Positions 24,854-32,597 of a stretch of DNA of 46,408 bases are shown here, piece by piece. A program made the position numbers and the translations under genes. The DNA comes from Anaerolineae bacterium. Its GTDB lineage: Bacteria > Chloroflexota > Anaerolineae > Promineifilales > Promineifilaceae. Within the stretch, counting starts at the first letter, position 1. Every line of letters starts with the position of its first letter. The stretch spans positions 1-46,408 of the forward strand of contig JAHDWK010000041.1 of assembly GCA_023382655.1 (NCBI GenBank), written 5' to 3'. The notes below the pieces were generated by a model. That model had not been told where the DNA came from, did not search any database, and saw nothing but the letters and a program-made list of their open reading frames with translations.

Positions 24854-24899
24854 TCGGTTTACGGATTACCGATTACGATTCACGGATTACGGATTACGA
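24854..24899. repeat. Tandem heptamer array between fur and cbiM
   Basis: Units of the CGGATTA type (TTACGGATTACCGATTACG, then TTCACGGATTACGGATTACG) start directly after the fur stop and end just before the cbiM ribosome-binding site. Bases of the fur stop region (GAGCCATAATCGG) also fit the repeat. Confidence 0.7.
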
Positions 24900-24916
24900 A
24901 ACAAAGGAGGTAGACA

Positions 24917-25879
24917 ATGTTAGCAAGTTCCTCACTGGCGGCGGGTATCCTGCTGCACATTCCTGATGGCTTTTTGAGTCTGATTATTTCATTGCTCTGT
25001 TGGCTGGCAACTGTTGTCATGCTGGCGGTGGCGGTACGTAAGGCGCAGGCCGATTATGACGAGCGGCTGATTCCGCTGGCGGGCGTGATGGCCGCCTTTA
25101 TTTTTGCGGCGCAGATGCTTAATTTCCCGGTGGCAGGCGGCACATCCGGCCATCTGATTGGCGCGGCGCTGGCCTTTATTGCGTTGGGGCCATGGTTGGG
25201 GCTGTTGGTGATGACGGCCGTCATCGCCCTGCAAGCGCTCCTCTTTCAAGATGGCGGCCTCATTGTGATGGGCGCGAATATATTGGTGATGGGAGTCGTG
25301 CCCGGTTTTGTGGGATACGGCGTGTATCGGTTGGCCGCCAACCGGGGCAAATCCATCAAGCTGGCCATGGTCGGAGTAGGCGCCTGGCTATCCATTGTGG
25401 CGGCGGCGTTGGTGACGGCGCTGCTGCTAGCCTTTAGCGGCACAGCCAATCTGGACATTGTCGTCCCGGTGATGGTGGGGGTGCACATGCTCATCGGCAT
25501 CGGTGAGGCGTTGGTGACGGTGGCAGCGCTGGCCTTCATCGTGCGTTCCCGACCAGGACTGCTGGACGAACGTGCGGCTTCAACCGGTGGACGGTGGGTA
25601 TTGGCCGGATTGGGCATCGCGTTGTTGGTTGTTTTACTCTCACCCTACGCTTCGCCCAGCCCGGATGGGCTGGAATGGGTAGCGGGGCAACAAGGCTTTT
25701 TGGAGACGGCGCTGGCAGCACCTTACAATCTTTTGCCCGATTACACGATTCCCGGTTTAGGCGAAACCGGCCTTTCGACTATCGTGGCTGGCATTGTGGG
25801 TGTATTGATGGTGGCGGCGCTTGTCTTACTCGTCGGCCGTTTACTCAATCGTTCCCAACGGTCCCAAAGCAGTACATAG
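24917..25879 (+). CDS. cbiM: CbiM-type Co/Ni ECF transporter substrate-binding protein fused to a PDGLE (CbiN/NikN-like) domain
   Basis: The start is ATG 24917 after AAAGGAGGT (320 aa). The S component has HIPDGFL at residues 14-20 and GGTSGHLIGAALAFIALGPW around His79. A C-terminal PDGLE domain (SPDGLEWVAGQQ, then YTIPGL and a membrane helix) replaces separate CbiN/NikN. In characterised CbiM/NikM the mature N-terminus is Met-His, and Met1, His2 and a later His bind the metal. Here Leu13 precedes His14, after 12 extra residues that may be a signal or anchor. cbiQ and cbiO follow. Confidence 0.92.
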   Translation: MLASSSLAAGILLHIPDGFLSLIISLLCWLATVVMLAVAVRKAQADYDERLIPLAGVMAAFIFAAQMLNFPVAGGTSGHLIGAALAFIALGPWLGLLVMTAVIALQALLFQDGGLIVMGANILVMGVVPGFVGYGVYRLAANRGKSIKLAMVGVGAWLSIVAAALVTALLLAFSGTANLDIVVPVMVGVHMLIGIGEALVTVAALAFIVRSRPGLLDERAASTGGRWVLAGLGIALLVVLLSPYASPSPDGLEWVAGQQGFLETALAAPYNLLPDYTIPGLGETGLSTIVAGIVGVLMVAALVLLVGRLLNRSQRSQSST

Positions 25880-25882
25880 CCC

Positions 25883-26701
25883 ATGTATACAAATACCTTT
25901 GATCGCTACATCCGGCAGGAAAGCCTGATTCATTGGCTGGACCCCCGCCTGAAAGTAGTAACGGTGGTGATTTTCATTCTGGCGACGGTGCTGCTGCCTG
26001 ATGGGGCGTGGTTGGGCTTTGCCCTCTCCTGGCTGGTTGTGCTGGCGTTTACCTGGCTGGCGCGGCTGCCATATGGCCTGGTGTTCAAGCGGTCGCTGGT
26101 GATCATTCCGTTTTTGTTGGCGGCATTGACAGTGCTGTTCAATGTGCCGGGCACGGCCGTCTTCACCTGGCAGATTGGTCCTCTCACCCTCACCATTACC
26201 GACGCCGGGTTGGTGCGCTTTGTGAGCATCTTAATTCGCGGCTGGCTGGCAGTGCAGATGGCAATTTTGCTCACGGCCGTGACCCCTTTCCCCGACCTGA
26301 TGCACGCCCTCACCCATCTGCGCGTTCCGGCGATACTGGTCAGTATCATCAGTTTCATGTATCGCTATCTGTTTGTGTTGGCCGAAGAAGCACAGCGCCT
26401 GATGCGGGCGCGGCAGGCGCGCAGCGCCCGGCTGCCGGGGGCAGGCGTACATGGCGGCTCATTGTTTTGGCGGGCTAAAGTGACCGGGCATATGGTCGGT
26501 CAGCTTTTTAGTCGCAGCCTGGAACGCAGCGACCGGGTATACAATGCCATGCTGGCGCGGGGGTATCACGGCCGTATCCTGACCATGACCCCCCACGCCA
26601 TGACTCGGTTTGATTGGCTGGCGGGGGGCACGGCCGTGTTGTTTGTCGTTTTGATTCAATTGATTGCCCGTATGTCGTTATCCGTAATCAGTAATCCGTA
26701 A
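25883..26701 (+). CDS. cbiQ: ECF transporter T component CbiQ
   Basis: This 272-aa membrane protein starts 3 bp after cbiM stops. Features are the N-terminal DRYIRQESLIHWLDPRLKVV, about five hydrophobic helices, and the coupling motifs RARQARS and MLARGYHGR, through which T components bind the ATPases. It couples CbiO hydrolysis to CbiM tumbling for cobalt or nickel uptake. The C-terminal residues LSVISNP and the stop lie in a tandem heptamer array (TCC GTA ATC AGT AAT CCG TAA), so the original end has probably been replaced. Confidence 0.93.
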   Translation: MYTNTFDRYIRQESLIHWLDPRLKVVTVVIFILATVLLPDGAWLGFALSWLVVLAFTWLARLPYGLVFKRSLVIIPFLLAALTVLFNVPGTAVFTWQIGPLTLTITDAGLVRFVSILIRGWLAVQMAILLTAVTPFPDLMHALTHLRVPAILVSIISFMYRYLFVLAEEAQRLMRARQARSARLPGAGVHGGSLFWRAKVTGHMVGQLFSRSLERSDRVYNAMLARGYHGRILTMTPHAMTRFDWLAGGTAVLFVVLIQLIARMSLSVISNP

Positions 26702-26747
26702 TCGGTTTACGGTTTACGGGTCACGGATTACGGTTCACGGATTACGA
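26678..26747. repeat. Tandem heptamer array spanning the cbiQ stop and the cbiQ-cbiO gap
   Basis: Units TCCGTAA and TCAGTAA are followed by opposed units TTTACGG, TTTACGG, GTCACGG, ATTACGG, TTCACGG, ATTACG, giving partly complementary halves. The first units code for the end of CbiQ. The array stops 3 bases before the cbiO start codon, leaving no normal Shine-Dalgarno. Confidence 0.75.
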
Positions 26748-26750
26748 AAC

Positions 26751-27521
26751 ATGCCCGTTACTCATCCAGACACAACCACCCCTGTCGTTTCGGTCAACGG
26801 CCGTTCCACCTTGCAGGTGAATAACTTGCGGTTTGCTTATCCCGATGGGCAGCAGGCGTTGCAGGGGGTTTCCCTGCACATTGCCGCCGGGGAAAAGGTG
26901 GCGTTGGTGGGGCCAAATGGCGCCGGCAAAAGCACATTGATGCTGCATTTGAACGGCTTGTTGCATGGTGAAGGAGAGATTGAAGTGGCCGGGCTGCCGG
27001 TGGTGAAGGCCAATTTCCCGGTCATCCGCGCGAAGGTGGGCATGGTGTTTCAAAACCCGGACGACCAGCTTTTTTCGCCGACGGTGTTTGAGGATGTGGC
27101 CTTTGGGCCGCTGCACATGGGCTACCCAGAGGCCGAGGTGCGGGAGCGGGTGGCATGGGCGCTCACGGCTGTGGGCATGGCCGAACACGGCGACCGGCTC
27201 TCCCATCACTTGAGCATTGGGCAAAAAAAGCGCGTGGCTATTGCCACCGTGCTGGCGATGAATCCCGAAATCCTGGTATTAGACGAACCATCGGCGGGAT
27301 TAGACCCGCGGGGGCGGCGGCAGTTGATCAACCTGCTGCGTGACCTGCCGCTGACGATGCTGGTTTCTACCCACGACATGCTGCTGGTACAGGAATTGTT
27401 CCCGCGCACGGTGATTATGGACGAAGGTCAGATTGTGGCGGATGGGGCAACGGCCGTGCTTCTGCATGACGCGACGTTGTTGGAAGCGCATGGGCTGGAG
27501 GGGGCGAGCGGTAATCCGTGA
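26751..27521 (+). CDS. cbiO: ECF transporter ATPase CbiO
   Basis: This 256-aa ABC ATPase has Walker A GPNGAGKST (54-62), Q-loop VFQNPDDQLFSPTVFEDVAFGP typical of ECF ATPases, signature LSIGQKKRVAIA and Walker B ILVLDEPSAGLDP. The switch His is in LVSTHD. One ATPase gene is present, so it probably works as a homodimer. The N-terminal about 18 residues (MPVTHPDTTTPVVSVNGRS) precede the usual start of the fold. The end (GASGNP, then TGA) is encoded by repeat units GGTAATCCGTGA, parallel to the end of cbiQ. Confidence 0.94.
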   Translation: MPVTHPDTTTPVVSVNGRSTLQVNNLRFAYPDGQQALQGVSLHIAAGEKVALVGPNGAGKSTLMLHLNGLLHGEGEIEVAGLPVVKANFPVIRAKVGMVFQNPDDQLFSPTVFEDVAFGPLHMGYPEAEVRERVAWALTAVGMAEHGDRLSHHLSIGQKKRVAIATVLAMNPEILVLDEPSAGLDPRGRRQLINLLRDLPLTMLVSTHDMLLVQELFPRTVIMDEGQIVADGATAVLLHDATLLEAHGLEGASGNP

Positions 27522-27580
27522 GCCGTGAGCCGTAATCCGAAGCCCGATGTCCGAAGTCGGACTTCGGACATTGGACTTCG
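27511..27580. repeat. Tandem heptamer array spanning the cbiO stop
   Basis: Units GTAATCC, GTGAGCC, GTGAGCC, GTAATCC supply the last cbiO codons. A self-complementary part follows, CCGATGTCCGAAG opposite CTTCGGACATTGG. The rest of the gap up to 27664 shows no gene. Confidence 0.7.
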
Positions 27581-27664
27581 CTCCCCACCCAAACACCTAA
27601 ACACTTTCTAAATCGTCAGGAAGTCGTAGAAAACATTTGCCGAAAATGGCTTACACTTGGGGGC

Positions 27665-30118
27665 ATGTCCAACGAGTTTGAGTGGAAAACCGAAGAAGAG
27701 GCTGGCTGGGAGGAAGAGATCGCTGTGCCAGAGACACGGCCGTCTCGCTACTACCCCTGGAAACCAATTGGCGTTTTTTTGCTCATAGCCGTACTTCTGG
27801 CGGGTGGGGTGCGCTGGCAAATCAACCGGCAGGTGAGCGCGGTGACGGCCGACGTGGAAAGCGAGGTACGCGCGGCCCATCTTTTTTTGCAGCGGGTGGC
27901 CGGGCAGCAAGATGTAGATTTGCTCAAGTCGTTGTTATCGGGGCGGGATGTTAATTGGGTGGAGACGCAGAAAACGTTGGTGGCGGAAGGTTGGTTTGGC
28001 AATCCCCCGTTGATGGGCGGCACGGCCGTGCCCCTTACAGCCAGCGATCCTCTCACTGTTACTCTCTCCCCCGACCTCTTTACCGCCGAAGTGCAAAGCG
28101 AACAAAGCTACCAACTGCTCAATCCTCAGGGCATGACCGAAACCGTGACGCTGCGGCAAACGGCCGTGTACCGGCAAGGCGAGGAACGCTGGCTCTACGC
28201 CCCACCGGATGATGAATTTTGGGGACGTATGGTTTTTCATAGTGGTGAGTACATTTCCGTGCTGTACCCGGAACGGGACGAAGCTGTCGTGCAACAACTG
28301 GCGCAAGACCTGGACGAGCTGGTGCAGGCGGTTTGCCGGGAGTTAGCCACACGCCGTTGTTTGCAGCGGGCGTTGGTGCAGGTGCGCTTCAGCAAAGAGC
28401 CAGCCAGCCTGTTATCCGGTGTAGATACTGGCTCTTTGCTGTATATTCTAAGTTTGCCCACGCCATCACTGTTGGGGCTGCCGGTGGATGAGGCTGGGTA
28501 CCAGGCATTGTTTCGGGTCTATGGGGCAGCGGTGGCAACGGCCGTGATCACCCAACAGGTAAATTATCAATGCTGCTCCTGGCAACTCTTGTACCAAAGT
28601 CTGTTAGACCGGCAGTTGCACCAGCTTGGCCTGCGCCGCTGGCCGCTCAATCCGGCTGTTTATGACCAGCTTGCTTTGCAGCCACTGGCGGGTGGTGTGA
28701 TGCGATTGTTGATAGATCGCCCCTCTTCTGAGGCGCTTGACCAGATGCGTATGTATGCTTTTGTTGAATTTTTGGAATCTGTGGCGGTCCCGGATGTGGC
28801 AGTGGTGGATATGCAACGTAGCCTGGATCCGTCACGCAGTATAACGCAATGGGTAAACGAGTTTGCCACTACTCCGTTTGGTCATAATTCATTAGATCAA
28901 GCCTATTCCCGCCATATTATCCAACAGGCCACATTTTCCCAGTTCCCACAGCCCTCTTTTACTCCACCGGATACGATTCAGATGATTTGTAATGTGAGGT
29001 CGTTTAACGGCCGTCTCGGCCTGTATGAATATGATCTGCACACGGGAGATTGGCGTGAGTTATTTAGGGAAGAAACCACACCGTATTGGGCTTTTGCCCA
29101 GTCGGTACCTTCTAATCCAGTTTTGACTTTTATGGTAGAGATACCCTCTGCTCAAGGCAACGAGATAAACTATCTGCTGCTGGAAAACGGGGAGCCACTG
29201 GCCTCTTTTACGCTGGATGATGGAATGGACAATTATTATCAGGTGAACGGCGATCCACACGGCCGTTACATCTTACTCGGTCAATGGCATGATGGTGAGA
29301 GGTTGGCAGAATTCCGCCTGCTGGATGTGACTGCCTGCCGCCAGGGAGTGTGCCAGCCGGAACAGGTAGCCGGGCTGATGGTTTGGTCACCAGACGGCCG
29401 TCAAACGCTCATTAAGCTGCCGGAAGATTTAGACCAGAATGGTTTACCTGATTCCCCCCTTGTCTGGTTAGGGGATGCCACCGGCGAGAATAAAAAGGTG
29501 GTTGGAGTGGGCGAACGGCCGTTTTGGCTCAATAACGAGACTTATGGTTATTTGCAGACGGGTGAAATGGGGTGGCAAGCGTGGGTGACGGCCGTTGTGG
29601 GTGAAGACACACCCCGCCCCCTATTTTCTGCTGAGGATCTTTTAGCCACCATCCCTCAAGCACAACGTCCAGAGTCGCTGTCTATAATTACACCAAGAGT
29701 TGCGCCAGACCAGCCCGGCCAGTTGTATGTTCAGGCCGATGCCGGCAGCCTCACCTACCTTTTTTCCATCACCCTGAACCCGGACCAGACACAGGCAGAA
29801 ACGTTCACCCTGTTACACCAACTTCCCAGAAATTCCTGGTATGACTTGTCGCCAGACGGCCGTTGGCTGTCAATCTTTGAAGGTAGTCGTGACGGATTTG
29901 ATGGGGTGTTGCTAACGCTGCAAAATCTGCAAACAGGCGCTCCCCGAATGATGCCGTCGCTGTCGCCCAGTGGGAGCATCCTTTCCTGGTCACAAGATGG
30001 CCGGTGGTATGTACGGGTGGGGGATGGTATTTTGGCGTTGGGTGCGCCGGATACCGGGTATGAGCGGTATATCTTTCACGATTTTGGCAATTGCAGTCAA
30101 GCCTATTGGCAGGAGTAG
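27665..30118 (+). CDS. Membrane-anchored beta-propeller-like protein, tandem paralogue 1 of 3
   Basis: This 817-aa protein belongs to no family I recognise. A short acidic cytoplasmic head (MSNEFEWKTEEEAGWEEE) is followed by one membrane helix (34-50) and a large extracytoplasmic part. Motifs shared with the two following genes are YPERD, PASLL, a GLPVDEAGYQALFRVYGAAV block, CCSWQLLYQSLLDRQL with LRRWPL, a pair CRQGVC, and several WD40/TolB-like blade strands (VWSPDGRQ, LSPDGRWL, WSQDGRWYV). The C-terminus has FHDFGNCSQAYW. Blade motifs suggest a propeller of about seven blades in the C-terminal half, and the Cys pairs suggest disulfides. A role at the outer surface, in binding or sensing, is inference. 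It has a leading GGGGG as ribosome-binding site. Confidence 0.75.
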   Translation: MSNEFEWKTEEEAGWEEEIAVPETRPSRYYPWKPIGVFLLIAVLLAGGVRWQINRQVSAVTADVESEVRAAHLFLQRVAGQQDVDLLKSLLSGRDVNWVETQKTLVAEGWFGNPPLMGGTAVPLTASDPLTVTLSPDLFTAEVQSEQSYQLLNPQGMTETVTLRQTAVYRQGEERWLYAPPDDEFWGRMVFHSGEYISVLYPERDEAVVQQLAQDLDELVQAVCRELATRRCLQRALVQVRFSKEPASLLSGVDTGSLLYILSLPTPSLLGLPVDEAGYQALFRVYGAAVATAVITQQVNYQCCSWQLLYQSLLDRQLHQLGLRRWPLNPAVYDQLALQPLAGGVMRLLIDRPSSEALDQMRMYAFVEFLESVAVPDVAVVDMQRSLDPSRSITQWVNEFATTPFGHNSLDQAYSRHIIQQATFSQFPQPSFTPPDTIQMICNVRSFNGRLGLYEYDLHTGDWRELFREETTPYWAFAQSVPSNPVLTFMVEIPSAQGNEINYLLLENGEPLASFTLDDGMDNYYQVNGDPHGRYILLGQWHDGERLAEFRLLDVTACRQGVCQPEQVAGLMVWSPDGRQTLIKLPEDLDQNGLPDSPLVWLGDATGENKKVVGVGERPFWLNNETYGYLQTGEMGWQAWVTAVVGEDTPRPLFSAEDLLATIPQAQRPESLSIITPRVAPDQPGQLYVQADAGSLTYLFSITLNPDQTQAETFTLLHQLPRNSWYDLSPDGRWLSIFEGSRDGFDGVLLTLQNLQTGAPRMMPSLSPSGSILSWSQDGRWYVRVGDGILALGAPDTGYERYIFHDFGNCSQAYWQE

Positions 30119-30121
30119 CAG

Positions 30122-32548
30122 ATGTCAACCGATTTTGAATGGGTGACCGATGAAGAGAGTGATTGGCCGGAATTGACCCCGCCACCACCGAAACCACGCC
30201 GCTCCATTCCCTGGCGCTGGCTGCTGCTGCTTCTGCTGGTTTTGGCGGGCGGCGGCGCCTGGCTGGCCGGGCATATGCAGCAGCGCCTGGAAACCGCCAC
30301 TCACCTGGTGACCCAGGATGTACGCGCCGCCTATACGTTATATGCCCAGGCCGCGCAAAGACAGGATGTGGATTTGATCAAAACGGTTGTCTCCGGCTCA
30401 TCGCCGGTCTGGTGGCAGACTCAATTAAAACTGCTAGATGAAAATCTGTTGTTGGGGCGGTGGTCTATGGAGCTGCTAACGCCAGAGGACGGGCGCGTGC
30501 CGGAAATTAAAACTGTGATTCCTGCGCCTGACCTCACCGAAGCCGAAGTGGTAACACGCCAACCGTTTATTGTGTCCTATGCCCACGGCCGTAGCCAAAC
30601 CATCACCCTGGAAATGACCACTTTGCTGCGGCGTGGTTCTGACCGCTGGCTGGTGGCGGCCCCCGATAGCGAGTTTTGGGGGGAGTGGCAGGTGGCCAAC
30701 GGGGCCAGCCTCAGCATCATCTACCCGGAGCGAGACAAAGAGCAGGCGGAAAAACTGTTATCGGGCCTGGAAGCAGAACTGGCGCGCGCTTGCCGCGAAC
30801 TGGCGCTACCTTGCCCGGCAGCCAGCAACTACACCATTCGCCTGGACAGTGACCCTGCCAGCTTGCTGCAAGTGGCCGACCCGGTGGCCATGCTGACCCG
30901 CCAACCCATCCTTAATCTGCCTGCACCCACCCTGGTAGGCCGCCCCATAGACGCCGCCGGTGAGCGGGCGCTGCTACGGGCCTATGCCGCCCACTTCATC
31001 ACGGCTGTGTTGGTCGATCACACGAGCTTGCGTTGTTGTGAACAGGGTCTTTTTCATCAAGCCCTGATAGATTACCAACTGGCGCAGCTAGATCTGCGTC
31101 CCTGGCCGTTGCAAGATAGCCACTATCAGGCCATGATACATGAACCGATGGTGGGTATGGCCGGGCTGGGCCGTTTCTGGCATGAGCCGCCGGTGCGCCC
31201 GATCAGTGGTACGGCGCAACCGCAGATTTATAGTATGGTGGCGGTTCTCCTCAATCAGGAGCCAATGTTAAACCCATATGTTATCCAACAACGTTTAGCG
31301 GTCATGGATAATTACCAGAATTGGATTGGTAGTCTGGCCGGGTTTGGCTTTCTGAACCAGGATTTTCAGCGCGCCTGGCTGAAAGAGGTGCAGACGCATT
31401 TGTCACCAATGACCGTCGGCGACACGGCCGTCTCGCTGCCCCCACCGGCGCAGGATTTGCTGTTGCTGTGTGGCAATGCTGAAACAAATACCCCCTCTCA
31501 GCTTTACCGCTACTCGTGGCAGAATGATAGTTGGACAATGGAATTGGCGGATCGCCGTCTGCAATTCCTGGCGGGTTTGCCGGGTGAAACCGGGGTGCTG
31601 CTGCAAGAGCAGATGGGGCGAGAGCGGCTGGTGCGTGTTTTTAGTTGGGTAGACGGCCGTGAACAAACCGTCGCCATCTATCCAGCCCAGTCCACCGTAT
31701 TCCGGGTGGAACCGGTGGGAGAGGATGTGCTGTTTTACGTCTTCAAGTTTGATGAAAACAGCGCCGAATTTAACCTGTTAGATCTGGATAACTGCCAGGA
31801 AGAGGGGTGTGATGTGGCCGGTTGGAGCCAGCCCCCGGTCTGGTCGCCAAGCGGTAGCTGGCTGGTGGAGACGAATGAAGCGGAAGAACTGTGGCTGCGA
31901 GACGCCACCAGCGGAGCAGTGGTGCAGGTGCGGCACGGCCGTGCCCCCTTCTGGCTGAGCAATGTTTTCTACGGTTTTGTCACCACCGAGGCGCTGGTGA
32001 TTACCCCCTTAACCGAAGCGCAAGGGCCACGGCGGTATTCCATTGCCCCGCTGGAGTCCGCTGTTTTAGCGGTCCACCCGACCGCCGACTGGACGATTCA
32101 TGCTATCACGGCTCATCCAGGAACAAATGGCGTCTTTGTGGCTGTGGCTTATACAGAACAGAACGCAGACGCCGCCGTTTCCGGTACGATGCTGCTGCAT
32201 TATGACCTGAGTGGGGGTGAAGCGAACGTGCTGTTTGAAGGCACTGAACAGTTTGGCCCGTACCACCCGCTCACTTTTTCGCCAGACGGCCGTTGGCTGA
32301 ATATGCAGAGCTACAATAACCATGACTTTGACTGGCAGCTTGATATTTTCAACCTGGAAACTGAGCAGCACATGCGGTACCGGTCGGCGCAGAATATCGC
32401 CTTGCCGGGCTTTGATTGGTCGGCGGACGGCCGTTGGTTGCTACGTATAGACGATGATTTTATTCATATCACCGCCCCTGAGGCTGGTTTTGATCAACTA
32501 TTGTTTTATGATTTTGCTACCTGCAATTTTGCCACCTGGGTGCAGTAA
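30122..32548 (+). CDS. Membrane-anchored beta-propeller-like protein, tandem paralogue 2 of 3
   Basis: This 808-aa protein begins 3 bp after the previous stop, behind GGAG. The head MSTDFEWVTDEESDW, the membrane helix (32-50) and all family blocks are kept: YPERD, PASLL, LPAPTLVGRPIDAAGERALL, CCEQGLFHQALIDYQL with LRPWPL, the Cys pair in CQEEGC, PVWSPSGSW, SPDGRWLNM and WSADGRWLL, ending YDFATCNFATWVQ. Paralogues 2 and 3 look closer to each other than to paralogue 1 in LPAPTLVG and WSADGRWL. The ACGGCCGT palindrome encodes several of the Asp-Gly-Arg blade turns. The function is unknown. Confidence 0.75.
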   Translation: MSTDFEWVTDEESDWPELTPPPPKPRRSIPWRWLLLLLLVLAGGGAWLAGHMQQRLETATHLVTQDVRAAYTLYAQAAQRQDVDLIKTVVSGSSPVWWQTQLKLLDENLLLGRWSMELLTPEDGRVPEIKTVIPAPDLTEAEVVTRQPFIVSYAHGRSQTITLEMTTLLRRGSDRWLVAAPDSEFWGEWQVANGASLSIIYPERDKEQAEKLLSGLEAELARACRELALPCPAASNYTIRLDSDPASLLQVADPVAMLTRQPILNLPAPTLVGRPIDAAGERALLRAYAAHFITAVLVDHTSLRCCEQGLFHQALIDYQLAQLDLRPWPLQDSHYQAMIHEPMVGMAGLGRFWHEPPVRPISGTAQPQIYSMVAVLLNQEPMLNPYVIQQRLAVMDNYQNWIGSLAGFGFLNQDFQRAWLKEVQTHLSPMTVGDTAVSLPPPAQDLLLLCGNAETNTPSQLYRYSWQNDSWTMELADRRLQFLAGLPGETGVLLQEQMGRERLVRVFSWVDGREQTVAIYPAQSTVFRVEPVGEDVLFYVFKFDENSAEFNLLDLDNCQEEGCDVAGWSQPPVWSPSGSWLVETNEAEELWLRDATSGAVVQVRHGRAPFWLSNVFYGFVTTEALVITPLTEAQGPRRYSIAPLESAVLAVHPTADWTIHAITAHPGTNGVFVAVAYTEQNADAAVSGTMLLHYDLSGGEANVLFEGTEQFGPYHPLTFSPDGRWLNMQSYNNHDFDWQLDIFNLETEQHMRYRSAQNIALPGFDWSADGRWLLRIDDDFIHITAPEAGFDQLLFYDFATCNFATWVQ

Positions 32549-32550
32549 AC

Positions 32551-32584
32551 AAACCTGGCAAGTCTTCGGAGACCTGCCAGGTTT
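32551..32584. repeat. Hairpin repeat between paralogues 2 and 3
   Basis: Arms AAACCTGGCAAGTCT and AGACCTGCCAGGTTT, with one mismatch, flank TCGG. It begins 2 bp after the stop at 32548 and is followed by TTTG. It is a divergent relative of the ACCTGACAGGTTT family. It may trim or partly terminate the transcript between paralogues. Confidence 0.7.
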
Positions 32585-32597
32585 TTGAGCAACTCTT

